From an uncultured Helicobacter sp. (GTDB lineage: Bacteria > Campylobacterota > Campylobacteria > Campylobacterales > Helicobacteraceae): a stretch of DNA of 64,000 bases. How positions within the stretch are numbered: position 1 is the first letter of the stretch; the number at the start of each line of letters is the position of its first letter. Position numbers and translations under genes: made by a program. Shown here one piece after another: positions 53,402 through 62,831 of this stretch. The notes under the pieces are model-generated. The model did not search any database, was not told where the DNA came from, and was given only the letters and a program-made list of their open reading frames with translations. The stretch is taken from positions 1 to 64,000 of the forward strand of contig CALVBL010000003.1 of NCBI GenBank assembly GCA_944325775.1, read 5' to 3'.

Positions 53402-54041
53402 TTGATTGCTCCTTTGTGTTTGTGTGAAATGTAGCATTGCTTTCTAATGTGCAAATATCCCCAAATCCTGCCACTGGAATTCCCACAGATCGTATGAATC
53501 TCGCCCAATAATGCACCTGCGCGATTGTGGTAGCGATGATGACAATCGCCCTGTCTGAAAAATGCTCTTTGAGCCTTGTGATCATCTCTTTGGGGATTAT
53601 GATGGGTGTGGCACTCACGAGGTTGATGTATTCGATGAGAATCTGCTCTTTGAGGCTGAAGCTTGGGCATTCTTTAGCTACGTGGTGTTGCAGAGATTCT
53701 ATCTCATCGCGCGTGAGATTAGCTTTTTCATACTCAAAGGCATTCATATCGATACAAAACGGACATGCCACGAGTATGGAGACTTGCACCCTGATGATTT
53801 TTAGTATTCGTTTGGTGACTTCTTTATCATCGTGGGCGACAAGGGATTCTAAGATACCAGAGCTGATGGCTGCTTTGGGGTAGTGTGCTAGGATTTTGGG
53901 GATCATTAGGTCTTTTTTGAGGATCTTGCGTGAGAGCCACGCGCCTAGCTTGATATACCATGGAAGCTTCGCGGGGGGCGATATATAGGCTTTATCAAAA
54001 TCTACAAAAAAGTTTTGCGTATCATTGATCATAAAACGCAT
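53391..54041 (-). CDS. AhpD/carboxymuconolactone decarboxylase-like protein
   Basis: 216 residues, AAGGAG 5 bases upstream. All-helical. The redox CxxC of AhpD-like proteins is present (VACPFCIDMNAFEYEKANL, near residue 93), with downstream helices IEYINLVSATPIIIPKEM and the closing helix AIVIIATTIAQVHYWARFIR. Possible peroxidase or disulfide reductase; substrate unknown. Translationally coupled to dapB. Confidence 0.8.
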   Translation of the reverse strand: MRFMINDTQNFFVDFDKAYISPPAKLPWYIKLGAWLSRKILKKDLMIPKILAHYPKAAISSGILESLVAHDDKEVTKRILKIIRVQVSILVACPFCIDMNAFEYEKANLTRDEIESLQHHVAKECPSFSLKEQILIEYINLVSATPIIIPKEMITRLKEHFSDRAIVIIATTIAQVHYWARFIRSVGIPVAGFGDICTLESNATFHTNTKEQSNAK

Positions 54042-54067
54042 AGATACTCCTTGGTTTTAAAATCCCC

Positions 54068-55132
54068 CTAAGTTTGGTTACTGATAGCTTCGCTTTGTGC
54101 TGCGGCGATGAGAGGATTGATCACAAGATCAAGATTGCCAGAGAGCATAATCTCTTCTAGAGAGTAAAGCGTGAGATTGATACGATGGTCGCTTAGGCGG
54201 TTTTGTGGGTAGTTATAGGTACGTATGCGTTCGCTCCTATCACCGCTGCCTACTTGGTTTTTACGTGCGGCGGCGTTTTGGTCGATCTGCTCTTGGAGTT
54301 GGGCTTCGTAGATTCTGGCTTGGAGGATTTTCATCGCTTTATCTTTATTTTTGTGCTGGGATTTTTCATCTTGCATAGATACGCTAATGCCTGTGGGTAT
54401 GTGTGTGATACGCACTGCTGAATCTGTGGTATTGACACTTTGTCCGCCATGCCCGCCTGCGCGAAATACTTCGACTTTTAGATCATTGGGGTTGATATGC
54501 ACCTGCACATCATCGACTTCTGGCATAATCGCGACTGTGATGGCAGAGGTGTGTATGCGCCCTTGGGATTCTGTCTCGGGTACTCTCTGCACTCTGTGTG
54601 TGCCACCCTCGAATTTGAGCTTAGAATACGCGCCTTTGCCTCTGATGAGCGCGATCACTTCTTTGTATCCACCCACGCTATTTTCGCTTGAGCTGATGAT
54701 TTCTACCTTCCATTTTTGCGCCTCTGCGTAGCGACAATAGGTCTTAAACAAATCGCCCACAAAGATCCCGGCTTCATCGCCACCTGTCCCAGCGCGCAGT
54801 TCTAAATAAATATTTTTATCATCATTGGGATCTTTGGGGATAAGGAGGATTTTTATCTCTTCTTGAAGCTCTTTTGATCGTGTTTCAAGGTCCTTGAGCT
54901 CTTCTTTAGCAAGCTCACCTAATTCCTTGTCTTCTAAGAGCTGCTTGTTTTGCTCTATCTGCTCTAAGGTCGCTAGATACTCGCGTGCTTTTTGCACGAG
55001 TATCTCCATATCGCTTTGTTCTTTACTAAGGGTCTTGAGCTTGGTGATGTCGTTTAGAATCTCTGGAGTCTGCAGGAGGGCAGTGATCTCATCATAGCGC
55101 GCAATGATGGGCTCAAGCTTATCGACTAGCAT
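54068..55132 (-). CDS. prfA: Peptide chain release factor 1
   Basis: 354 residues. LELRAGTGGDEAGIFVGDL at the domain boundary, tripeptide-bearing decoding domain around GGTHRVQRVPETESQGRIHT, catalytic GGQ in RAGGHGGQSVNTTDSAVRI, and the C-terminal YNYPQNRLSDHRINLTLY. Reads UAA and UAG. Follows rpsT by about 80 bases, the H. pylori order. Confidence 0.97.
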   Translation of the reverse strand: MLVDKLEPIIARYDEITALLQTPEILNDITKLKTLSKEQSDMEILVQKAREYLATLEQIEQNKQLLEDKELGELAKEELKDLETRSKELQEEIKILLIPKDPNDDKNIYLELRAGTGGDEAGIFVGDLFKTYCRYAEAQKWKVEIISSSENSVGGYKEVIALIRGKGAYSKLKFEGGTHRVQRVPETESQGRIHTSAITVAIMPEVDDVQVHINPNDLKVEVFRAGGHGGQSVNTTDSAVRITHIPTGISVSMQDEKSQHKNKDKAMKILQARIYEAQLQEQIDQNAAARKNQVGSGDRSERIRTYNYPQNRLSDHRINLTLYSLEEIMLSGNLDLVINPLIAAAQSEAISNQT

Positions 55133-55213
55133 TGTTATTCTCTAAAATTATGGATTTCTGTGGATTGTGCTATGTATTGCCATACCCAAAGTGTGGGCGT
55201 AGCATACACTGAC

Positions 55214-55486
55214 TTAGGCACTTTGAGCGATTTTCTTGACGCTTGCGTTTAGTCGTGAGACTTTTCTTGATGCTGTATTTTTTTTCAAAATCCCTTTGCT
55301 TACGAGCTTGTGAATCTCCCTATTAGCCACTTTGAGGCATTCTTGGGCTTTTGTGAGATCTTTGGATTCTACTGCTTCGCGGAGGGAGCGCACCATATTT
55401 TTGAGTTTGGTTTTGTAATAGCGGTTGCGTTCGGTCCTAGTCTTGGTCTGTCTTATGCGTTTTTGTGCGGATTTGTGATTTGCCAT
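55214..55486 (-). CDS. rpsT: 30S ribosomal protein S20
   Basis: 90 residues, basic and helical: MANHKSAQKRIRQTKTRTER, KTKLKNMVRSLREAVESKD, KGILKKNTASRKVSRLNASV. Binds 16S rRNA early in small-subunit assembly. The spacer 55487-55606 must carry divergent promoters for rpsT and glmM. Confidence 0.97.
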   Translation of the reverse strand: MANHKSAQKRIRQTKTRTERNRYYKTKLKNMVRSLREAVESKDLTKAQECLKVANREIHKLVSKGILKKNTASRKVSRLNASVKKIAQSA

Positions 55487-55606
55487 GGGTCTAGTTAATC
55501 CTTTTATAAAAAATTTTAGGGCAGAATTTTGCCAAAGTTTTATTTAAAGAGAGTTTAAGCCCTAGAATCTTCGCTAGATTCAATCAACCAAATACAAGGA
55601 GTGACG

Positions 55607-57031
55607 ATGAGCCAAGAGAAAATAGATAAAAAAGAAATGGATAGAGAAAAAACAAGCAAAGAAAAGGCGAATAAAGAAAAAAGACAAAAAATTTTTGGTA
55701 CCGATGGTATGCGTGGCAAAGCAGGGCGATTTCTCACGCCATACTCGGTGATTAGGCTTGGTGCGAGTGCGGGGATTTATTTCCAGCAGAGAGCAAAGGC
55801 AATCCATAGTAATCGGATTTTGGTGGGCAAGGACACGCGCCGCAGTGGCTATATGGTAGAAAATGCACTTGTCTCCAGTCTCACTTCGGTGGGCTATGAT
55901 GTGATTCAGATCGGACCTATGCCCACGCCGGCTATCGCGTTTTTGACTGAAGATATGCGTTGTGATGCGGGGATTATGATAAGTGCCAGTCACAATCCTT
56001 TTGATGATAATGGGATCAAGTTTTTTGACCACTTTGGCTACAAGCTCGATGAAGATTCTGAAAGACTCATAGAGGACAACTACTACGATGAGGAACTGCT
56101 CAATGCCTCGCTCAAGACGGGTTATGAGATAGGTAGCTCAAAGCGTATCGATGATGTCGTGGGGCGCTATATCGTACATATCAAAAATTCATTTCCTAAG
56201 CACCTTACGTTGCAGGGTATGCGGATCGTGTGTGATTGTGCCAATGGCTCGGCTTATAAGGTCGCGCCGACGATCTTTAAGGAGCTTGGGGCGGATGCGA
56301 TTATGATTAATGATGAGCCAAATGGGCATAATATCAATGATCAATGCGGGGCGATGCACCCCCAGATCTTAGCACAAGAGGTCAAAAAATACCGCGCTGA
56401 TATAGGCTTTGCGCTTGATGGCGATGCTGATAGGCTTGTGGTGGTGGATGATGAAGGCGAAGTGGTCAATGGCGATGCACTCATAGGCGCGCTTGCCCTC
56501 TATCAAAAGCAAAACAACACCCTAAGGGGTGATAAAATCGTGGCAACCGTGATGAGCAACCTCGCGCTAGAGGAGTTTCTAAAAACGCATGGTATCGGGC
56601 TAGAGCGCTGCAATGTGGGCGATAAATATGTCATAGAATCTATGCAAAAACACGGCTTGAATTTTGGTGGGGAAAACAGCGGGCATATTATCTTTGGGGA
56701 TTATGCCAAGACGGGCGATGGGTTAGTCTCTGCGCTGCAGGTGCTTGCCTATCTTAAACAAAGTGGCAAAGCATCTTCTCTCGCGCTCAATCCTTTTGAA
56801 CTCTATCCAAGCGAGATGATAAATCTTAACGTTTCTCAAAAGCTCCCGCTAGAGCAGATTACGGGGCTTGAAGCGATGTTAGATTCTATCAGCAAATCCG
56901 GCAATCGCCACCTTGTGCGCTACTCTGGCACAGAGAACAAACTTAGAATCTTAGTAGAGGGCAAGAGTGCTAAGAGTGTCAAAGCACAGATTCAAGAACT
57001 CGCGAATTTTCTTGCGCAAAAGCTGGGTTGA
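55607..57031 (+). CDS. glmM: Phosphoglucosamine mutase
   Basis: 474 residues from ATG 55607, AAGGAG 5 bases upstream. The usual GlmM start, KIFGTDGMRGKAG, begins only at about residue 29; before it is a Lys/Glu-rich stretch of about 28 residues (QEKIDKKEMDREKTSKEK). No better start lies inside. Active-site loop MISASHNPFDDNGIKFF with the phosphoserine, Mg loop FALDGDADRLVVVDDEG, sugar loop GGENSGHIIFGDY, C-terminal RYSGTENKLRILVEG. It makes glucosamine-1-phosphate for UDP-GlcNAc, feeding peptidoglycan and LPS. Coupled to lspA. Confidence 0.96.
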   Translation: MSQEKIDKKEMDREKTSKEKANKEKRQKIFGTDGMRGKAGRFLTPYSVIRLGASAGIYFQQRAKAIHSNRILVGKDTRRSGYMVENALVSSLTSVGYDVIQIGPMPTPAIAFLTEDMRCDAGIMISASHNPFDDNGIKFFDHFGYKLDEDSERLIEDNYYDEELLNASLKTGYEIGSSKRIDDVVGRYIVHIKNSFPKHLTLQGMRIVCDCANGSAYKVAPTIFKELGADAIMINDEPNGHNINDQCGAMHPQILAQEVKKYRADIGFALDGDADRLVVVDDEGEVVNGDALIGALALYQKQNNTLRGDKIVATVMSNLALEEFLKTHGIGLERCNVGDKYVIESMQKHGLNFGGENSGHIIFGDYAKTGDGLVSALQVLAYLKQSGKASSLALNPFELYPSEMINLNVSQKLPLEQITGLEAMLDSISKSGNRHLVRYSGTENKLRILVEGKSAKSVKAQIQELANFLAQKLG

Positions 57032-57516
57032 TGCGCACAAAGCCTTTTATTTCTTGTGTATCTCGCACATCGCGCGTCAAAGTATTCGTGATGATTCTTG
57101 TGGCGTGTGTGGTCTTTGGGCTGGATCAGTGGTTGAAATATCTATTTTTGCAGGGGTTTAGCTGGGATTGTGTCGCACTCACATTGGGTGGTAATGCACT
57201 GGTGTATAACAATGGCGTGGCGTTTTCGATGTTTGCGTTTTTGGGCGCGTATCTCAAGTATATCCAAGTGGCTATGTTGCTGGTGCTACTGGGGTTTGTG
57301 CTCTATGGAGGGCTGGTGCAGAGGCATTACGCGGCATTTGGACTCATATTTGGCGCGGGTGGGAGCAATGTGCTGGATAGATTCATACATGGGGGTGTGG
57401 TGGATTATGTGTTTTGGCACTATGGCTTTGAGTTTGCGATTTTTAATTTTGCAGATGTGATGATCGATGTGGGTGTGGTGCTGCTAGTGTGGCAGATGTG
57501 GCGACATAAGAGTTAG
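57031..57516 (+). CDS. lspA: Lipoprotein signal peptidase II
   Basis: 161 residues; the ATG overlaps the glmM stop (TGATG). Four membrane helices. Catalytic aspartates: NVLDRFIHGGVVDYVFW and FNFADVMIDVGVVLL; upstream conserved NNGVAFSMF. Cleaves prolipoproteins after Lgt has modified them. Confidence 0.95.
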   Translation: MRTKPFISCVSRTSRVKVFVMILVACVVFGLDQWLKYLFLQGFSWDCVALTLGGNALVYNNGVAFSMFAFLGAYLKYIQVAMLLVLLGFVLYGGLVQRHYAAFGLIFGAGGSNVLDRFIHGGVVDYVFWHYGFEFAIFNFADVMIDVGVVLLVWQMWRHKS

Positions 57517-57526
57517 TGAATCTATT

Positions 57527-57568
57527 ATTTCAATGCAAGCTTTGCCATAGCAAAGCTTGCATTGAAAT
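57527..57568. terminator. Bidirectional terminator, perfect 18-bp stem
   Basis: ATTTCAATGCAAGCTTTG (57527-57544) and its exact complement (57551-57568) around the loop CCATAG. It sits 11 bases after lspA and immediately past the amt stop, so it serves both convergent genes. The A/T-rich ends of the stem extend the U-rich side. Confidence 0.8.
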
Positions 57569-57570
57569 GA

Positions 57571-58821
57571 TTAAGAATGGCGATTGTTGTACGCCTGCTC
57601 CCCATGCAGTGCCATATCTAGCCCTTGCACTTCAATGTCCTCATTGACGCGCAAATCCGTAAAAAGCGCGATAATCTTAAATATCACAAAGCTCACCACC
57701 GCCGAAAACACCACACACACCACAATGCTAAAAATCTGCTCCAAAAGCAAATGATAGCTTCCACTGATAAAGAGTCCTTCGCCGAGCGTACCTTCTCCTG
57801 TGGCAGTGGGATTGACCGCACTACTTGCGAAAAGCCCCGTAGCGATACCACCCCACACGCCACCTATGCCATGCAGGCTAAAGGCATCAAGCGAATCGTC
57901 CCATTTGAGCTTATTTTTAATAAAACTTAGCCCCATATAGCATACGATCGCTGAGATTGCTCCGATAAAAATGCTAGCATAGATTCCTACAAATCCGCAC
58001 GCCGGCGTAATCCCCACAAGCCCAGCAACAAGCCCACTAAGACTTCCTAAAATCGTAGGGCGTTTGTGGATAGCCCACTCTAGCAAGACCCAAGCCAAAA
58101 AGCCACTAGCCGCCGAGATGATGCTCACCACAAAGGCATTGACTGCTATATCATTTACTGCTCCCGCACTCCCAGCGTTGAATCCCAGCCAACCGATAAG
58201 CAGCAGCACCGCACCCAAAAAGGTATAAGGAACAGAATGTGCGCCACTTGAGATGTGGTAGTTGTCCTCTTCTTTGCGAGCGCCCACGATGAGTGCACCC
58301 ACAAGCCCCGCGACCCCAGCACTCACATGCACCACGCCACCACCGGCAAAATCCAAGCCCCCACGCACGAGTAAAAAGCCACTTTCACTCCAAATCATAT
58401 GCGCCAAGACATCATAGACGATCGTGCTCCAAAAAATAAGAAATATCACAAGCACACCCAGCTTCACACGCCCCACGAGCGAACCTGTGATGATAGCTGA
58501 GGCGATGAGGGCAAACATCATTTGAAAAAGCACATACAAGATGTTTGGGATACCATCGTCATTATATCCACTAATACCCTCTAGCCCGAGATTCTGTAAA
58601 GTCCCCACAATCCCAAAACCGCTATCTCCGCCAAAAGCAAGTGAAAATCCTATCACAATCCACTGCAGTGTGATCACGCCAAAGACGATAAAGCAGTTCA
58701 TAATGGTATTAATCGCGTTTTTGGTTCTCACCATACCCGAGTAAAACATCGCCAGAGCTGGCGTCATAAGTAAAACAAGCAAAGCACAAAGCATAAGAAA
58801 ACTTGTGTTTATGGGATTCAT
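57571..58821 (-). CDS. amt: Ammonium transporter Amt
   Basis: 416 residues, about eleven membrane helices. Begins NTSFLMLCALLVLLMTPAL with no long signal peptide. Landmarks: FYSGMVRTKNAINTIM, VYDVLAHMIWSESGFL (first pore His), LDFAGGGVVHVSAGVAGL, WLGFNAGSAGAVNDIA, and DAFSLHGIGGVWGGIATGLF (second pore His). The cytoplasmic tail ends LDMALHGEQAYNN. Brings in ammonium. No glnK/P-II gene is adjacent, which is unusual for Amt. Confidence 0.95.
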   Translation of the reverse strand: MNPINTSFLMLCALLVLLMTPALAMFYSGMVRTKNAINTIMNCFIVFGVITLQWIVIGFSLAFGGDSGFGIVGTLQNLGLEGISGYNDDGIPNILYVLFQMMFALIASAIITGSLVGRVKLGVLVIFLIFWSTIVYDVLAHMIWSESGFLLVRGGLDFAGGGVVHVSAGVAGLVGALIVGARKEEDNYHISSGAHSVPYTFLGAVLLLIGWLGFNAGSAGAVNDIAVNAFVVSIISAASGFLAWVLLEWAIHKRPTILGSLSGLVAGLVGITPACGFVGIYASIFIGAISAIVCYMGLSFIKNKLKWDDSLDAFSLHGIGGVWGGIATGLFASSAVNPTATGEGTLGEGLFISGSYHLLLEQIFSIVVCVVFSAVVSFVIFKIIALFTDLRVNEDIEVQGLDMALHGEQAYNNRHS

Positions 58822-58910
58822 AGCAGTCCTTTGTAGAGTAGATTCACGCGGGAATAATATTGTAGGGGAGCTGTGAATAATCTTAAAATGATGAGGATTA
58901 TGAGATATGA

Positions 58911-58949
58911 AAGCAAGAGCATAGGCTTATGATCCTCTTACTCTTGCTT
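58911..58949 (-). terminator. Stem-loop downstream of trxB
   Basis: AAGCAAGAG (58911-58919) and CTCTTGCTT (58941-58949) are exact complements, with partly pairing AGG/CCT inside the 21-base interior. About 22 bases past the trxB stop. A short T stretch follows on the minus strand. The rest of 58822-58970 is the amt leader. Confidence 0.5.
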
Positions 58950-58970
58950 ACTTGAGAATTGGAGGGATAA

Positions 58971-59906
58971 TCAATGGTGTTCAAGATACGCAATAGCCTG
59001 TAGTGCGGCAGTAGCACCATCACCTGCGGCGCACACTACTTGCTTAGAAGCCTGCACGCGCACATCACCAGCAGCAAACAGCCCGGGTATGTTGGTTCTC
59101 ATCGAAAGATCGACTTTGATACTATTCCACTCATCGCACTCACAGAGCATACTGCCATCGGGTTGTTTGAGAATCTGCGTATTGACATCATAGCCCACGA
59201 ATACAAACACTCCAAACACCGATAAGTCGCGCACTTCCCCGCTTTTAGTATCTTTGATACTCACGCCGGTTACACCACTATTATCGCCTTTGATTTCTTC
59301 AATCACTGCGGGTGTGATGATCTCAATCTTGGGATTTTCTTTGACATGCTGGATCGTCACTGGTGCAGCGCGAAATCCATCGCGTCTGTGGATTAGGTAG
59401 ATTTTGTTACAGATTCTAGAGAGATAGATCGCCTCTTCTAGGGCAGTATCGCCACCACCGAGCACCGCCACATCTTTACCTTTGTAAAAAAATCCATCAC
59501 AAGTTGCGCAAGTGCTAACACCTCTGCCCCAAAACGCATCTTCGCCCTTCACATCAGAGCGTTTAGGTCGTCCACCTGCTGCGAAAATCACAGCTTTAGA
59601 TTCTATCGCCTTACCATCGCTTTGGGTGATAATAAAAACATCGCCTTTTTTGCTCACCATACTGACTTCTGCCATCTCATGCTTTAATCCAAATCGAAAG
59701 CACTGCTCCTGCCAAGGCTCCATAAAGTCCAATCCACTTTTGATTTCTTTGACACCCGGATAGTTTTCTATCTCGCTGCTTCCTGTGATTTGCCCGCCGG
59801 GCATACCTTTTTCAAACAATACGACATTTTTGATACCGCCTCTTGTCGCATATAGTCCCGCTGTAAGTCCGGCAGGACCTCCACCGATAATTGCTAAATC
59901 AATCAT
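58971..59906 (-). CDS. trxB: Thioredoxin reductase
   Basis: 311 residues. FAD motif IIGGGPAGLTAGLYATRGG, GGQITGSSEIENYPG, redox site STCATCDGFFYKG, NADPH motif VAVLGGGDTALEEAIYLSRI, and FAAGDVRVQASKQVVCAAGDG. Reduces thioredoxin with NADPH. No thioredoxin gene next to it here. GGAG lies about 6 bases before the ATG. Confidence 0.96.
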   Translation of the reverse strand: MIDLAIIGGGPAGLTAGLYATRGGIKNVVLFEKGMPGGQITGSSEIENYPGVKEIKSGLDFMEPWQEQCFRFGLKHEMAEVSMVSKKGDVFIITQSDGKAIESKAVIFAAGGRPKRSDVKGEDAFWGRGVSTCATCDGFFYKGKDVAVLGGGDTALEEAIYLSRICNKIYLIHRRDGFRAAPVTIQHVKENPKIEIITPAVIEEIKGDNSGVTGVSIKDTKSGEVRDLSVFGVFVFVGYDVNTQILKQPDGSMLCECDEWNSIKVDLSMRTNIPGLFAAGDVRVQASKQVVCAAGDGATAALQAIAYLEHH

Positions 59907-59991
59907 TTTCTCTCCTTTGTGTTAAGATATCTCAAGGATTATAAGTCAATGCATTAAACAAATGATAATTTTTATTATTTATCCCTCAAAA

Positions 59992-60843
59992 TTACCAAAG
60001 TTGAAATTCCGTCTTTGTGTTTTTGTAGAGACTGCGTGATTTCCCCCCTACATCATATTCGACTGCAAACCCATATTTCACGCTTGCTAAGCCGGATTTG
60101 CGGATTTTAGCACCTTCATAGGTTTCTTGTGGCACATTGAGTGTGCCTACTGAAGCTCCCACTCGTGGCGCGAGTTTTTTGCTCATACTTGCTTCACTCA
60201 CCAAATCCCCGTCGATATACAGCGCTACATAGGTGATAGTTATAAAATCATCGGTTTTGTTATTGATATTGAGGCTGACACTACCCTTTCCTAGATTAAA
60301 GGTATTTGCACGTAGTTTAATGTCGCCATTTTCGATACTTACCGCCGGCATTGTCCTATTGGCAAGCACCACGCGCGCTGGAGTATCACCACGTTTGTTT
60401 TCAGCATACATATCTGCACCATTAGAGAGTAGGAGATTTATCATCGCGGTGTTTTTTTTCAGCACTGCATAGTGTAGGGGTGTGTTGCCTAAATGCTCAT
60501 CAGCGACATTCACTTCAGCGCCCTTGCGTATGAGTTCTTTTGCCATACGCGTATCGCCAAGTGCCACGACTTTGAGCAGTGCCGTCTCGCCATGACACAC
60601 AGCATTGACATCAGCGCCGCGCTCTATGAGTAGTCCCACGATCTCGATATTGCCCTTGCGTGCGGCATCATACAGAGGCGTACTCCCGCGCAATCTTGCC
60701 TCCACATCAGCTCCTAGCGAAATCCCCTTGCGCACTTCGGTGTAGTTATTGCTAAAGAGCATACTATTGTATCGATCGTTTGTCCCCAAGCTCACGCTCA
60801 CAAGCCCTATGCACAGATATGTGATTCTTAAGATTCTACGCAT
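59992..60843 (-). CDS. Exported ankyrin-repeat protein
   Basis: 283 residues. Signal peptide (RILRITYLCIGLVSVSLG, cleaved near 20). Four ankyrin repeats from about 30 to 165: GADVEARLRGSTPLYDAARK, GADVNAVCHGETALLKVV, GAEVNVADEHLGNTPLHYAV and GADMYAENKRGDTPARVV. The C-terminal 110 residues form a beta-rich LEA-like domain (LNINNKTDDFITITYVALYI). Periplasmic; partner unknown. 11 bases upstream of the HIT gene's coding end. Confidence 0.82.
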   Translation of the reverse strand: MRRILRITYLCIGLVSVSLGTNDRYNSMLFSNNYTEVRKGISLGADVEARLRGSTPLYDAARKGNIEIVGLLIERGADVNAVCHGETALLKVVALGDTRMAKELIRKGAEVNVADEHLGNTPLHYAVLKKNTAMINLLLSNGADMYAENKRGDTPARVVLANRTMPAVSIENGDIKLRANTFNLGKGSVSLNINNKTDDFITITYVALYIDGDLVSEASMSKKLAPRVGASVGTLNVPQETYEGAKIRKSGLASVKYGFAVEYDVGGKSRSLYKNTKTEFQLW

Positions 60844-60853
60844 ATTCTCTCCT

Positions 60854-61339
60854 TTAGCCTAGATGTTTTTTTGCAATCGTTGCAATGCTTTCAAAAACTT
60901 CATCAAAATCCACGCCATAGGTGCGCGTATCCGCTATAGAAGTCATAAAATTCGTATCGCCCACATAACGTGGGACGAAATGTATATGGATATGCTCTGG
61001 TATCCCCGCCCCACCAGCTTTTTTGACATTCATACCCATATTGACACCGCTAGCACCATATTCATACAAGATCCCAAAGGCTTTTTGGCTTAGATTCTGT
61101 ATATGTGCCCAAGTCTTAGAATCTAGCAGCTCCGGCGAGTCGCAATGCGTATGAGGGACGAGCAAAAAATGCCCGGGTGTATAAGGGTATAGATTCATCA
61201 CGCCAAAGCACAGATCATCGCGGTAAAACACGCGGTTTTGTCGGTCGGATTGTGGTGTGGTGCTTATCGCACAAAACACACAAGAATCCTTGTGTGATCC
61301 GAAATATTCTTTGCGCCAAGGAGCGTAGATGGTGTGCAT
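60854..61339 (-). CDS. HIT-family nucleotide hydrolase
   Basis: 161 residues. CVFCAIS near the start may bind zinc; NLYPYTPGHFLLVPHTHCDS is the HIT beta core; the histidine triad is PEHIHIHFVPRYVGD. Resembles the AP4A phosphorylase/FHIT-like branch of HIT proteins. Acts on nucleoside phosphate esters; the physiological substrate is unknown. In line with murF and the ankyrin gene. Confidence 0.9.
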   Translation of the reverse strand: MHTIYAPWRKEYFGSHKDSCVFCAISTTPQSDRQNRVFYRDDLCFGVMNLYPYTPGHFLLVPHTHCDSPELLDSKTWAHIQNLSQKAFGILYEYGASGVNMGMNVKKAGGAGIPEHIHIHFVPRYVGDTNFMTSIADTRTYGVDFDEVFESIATIAKKHLG

Positions 61340-61348
61340 AACTCTCCT

Positions 61349-62821
61349 TTAGATAAAATTCGGAGCATCATTGCTAAAGAGGATCAGATCCCCGGGTAGA
61401 GTGCAGGCTTTGAGTATACCTTCTAGAGATTCTTTGCTGTGGAGAATGATTTTTTGCGCTTTGGAGATGTTTTTAGAAAATATCTTAGCATTGAGCGTGC
61501 CGGTGATGATCACAATATCAAAGATTTCATCGAAATACCTAGCAAGTTCGATGTTGGATTCTGTATTGCTCTCGACTATGCCGGGCGTTACCACGACCTT
61601 GCGCCCTTCATACAAAGACGCTAGGCGCGCTGCCTCAAGCATACCTTTAAGATTGCCATTGAAACTATCATCAAGGATAAGTTTTTGGTTTGTGAGAATC
61701 TTTTGCAAACGATGCGGCACGGGCTCGAATTTACTCACGCTGTGCTGAATATCACTCATACGCATACCAAGCTCTAGTGCCATACTCACTGCTGCAGCGA
61801 TATTAGCGACATTAAACGCACCTAGAATCTGTGTGCTAAACGCATACCATTGTCCCTTATATTCTAGCTCGAAGCTCGTGCCCTCCAGTGTGGCATAGAC
61901 ATTTCGACAGCCTGTAGGATAAAAACTAAGGAGCTTTGATTTTTGTGAATCTAAGTCTTTTGGCAGGGCATTTTGCTCAAACACAAAAGCTTTGTGCAGG
62001 CGCGATGAGTTGAGAAGCTCAAATTTGGTGTTTGTGATGTTTTCTAGTGTTTTGAAATATTCTAGATGTTGTGCGCCCACCTCGCCGATGATCGCGTATT
62101 GCGGCTGCAAAAACTGCGCGATTTCATCGATATCACCTCTAAGGCGTGCGCCAGCCTCTGCGATGTAAATATCAGCGGTGTAGTCGAGATTCTCATTAAT
62201 ATCAGCCACGATGCCTGTGAGCGTATTGACACTACGTGGTGTGGCATACACGCTAAAATGCGTGCTTAGAATCTGAAATAAGAAGTTTTTGATACTTGTT
62301 TTACCAAAGCTTGCTGTGATAGCGATGATTTTTAAGCGATTCATTATCTCAAGTTTGTCTTTAGCGATTTGTTTATATTGCTTGAGTAGCACGCGCTCAT
62401 AGAGATTAGAGATCACTACCGCAAAGAGCAGGGGCAGGATATGCACAAATGGATTAGAAGTCTCAAACAAAATCCCCAAACCCTCATCAAGCAATACAAA
62501 GATAAAGCACAGCACAAAGAAACGTTGCACGCGTTTGGTGACCTTGAGAGGCTTGTCTTGCTTGAGTCTCCAAGCTATTAGAGCGATGAGTAACCCCACT
62601 GCCACGACTACCACATATTCTTTGAATTCTAGAATCTGCAACATAACAGAGAGCGTTAAAGGCAGGAGAAAAAACCATATATGCCACATAAATTTATGGT
62701 GCATAAATATAATGCGATAAAAGCTGTAGTTATACCATTGCAAAAGCGTGATGAGGTAATATGCGAGCTCAAAGCTCAGCAAAAACCTCGCCACAATGCC
62801 TATAAAATCCTCTATGTTCAT
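61349..62821 (-). CDS. murF: MurF-type Mur ligase with N-terminal membrane segments
   Basis: 490 residues. The first 150 residues hold four to five hydrophobic helices (IVARFLLSFELAYYLITLL, WFFLLPLTLSVMLQI, VVVVAVGLLIALIAWRL), followed by the Mur ligase core: P-loop ITASFGKTSIKNFLFQILS, IYIAEAGARLRGDIDEIA, AIIGEVGAQHLEYFKTLENI, and C-terminal LILDDSFNGNLKGMLEAARL. The conserved DDSFNGN is MurF-specific. It adds D-Ala-D-Ala to the UDP-muramyl tripeptide. The membrane part is a phylum trait shared with H. pylori MurF. Neighbour of ddl, which makes its substrate. Confidence 0.92.
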   Translation of the reverse strand: MNIEDFIGIVARFLLSFELAYYLITLLQWYNYSFYRIIFMHHKFMWHIWFFLLPLTLSVMLQILEFKEYVVVVAVGLLIALIAWRLKQDKPLKVTKRVQRFFVLCFIFVLLDEGLGILFETSNPFVHILPLLFAVVISNLYERVLLKQYKQIAKDKLEIMNRLKIIAITASFGKTSIKNFLFQILSTHFSVYATPRSVNTLTGIVADINENLDYTADIYIAEAGARLRGDIDEIAQFLQPQYAIIGEVGAQHLEYFKTLENITNTKFELLNSSRLHKAFVFEQNALPKDLDSQKSKLLSFYPTGCRNVYATLEGTSFELEYKGQWYAFSTQILGAFNVANIAAAVSMALELGMRMSDIQHSVSKFEPVPHRLQKILTNQKLILDDSFNGNLKGMLEAARLASLYEGRKVVVTPGIVESNTESNIELARYFDEIFDIVIITGTLNAKIFSKNISKAQKIILHSKESLEGILKACTLPGDLILFSNDAPNFI

Positions 62822-62831
62822 TATGCCTCAC

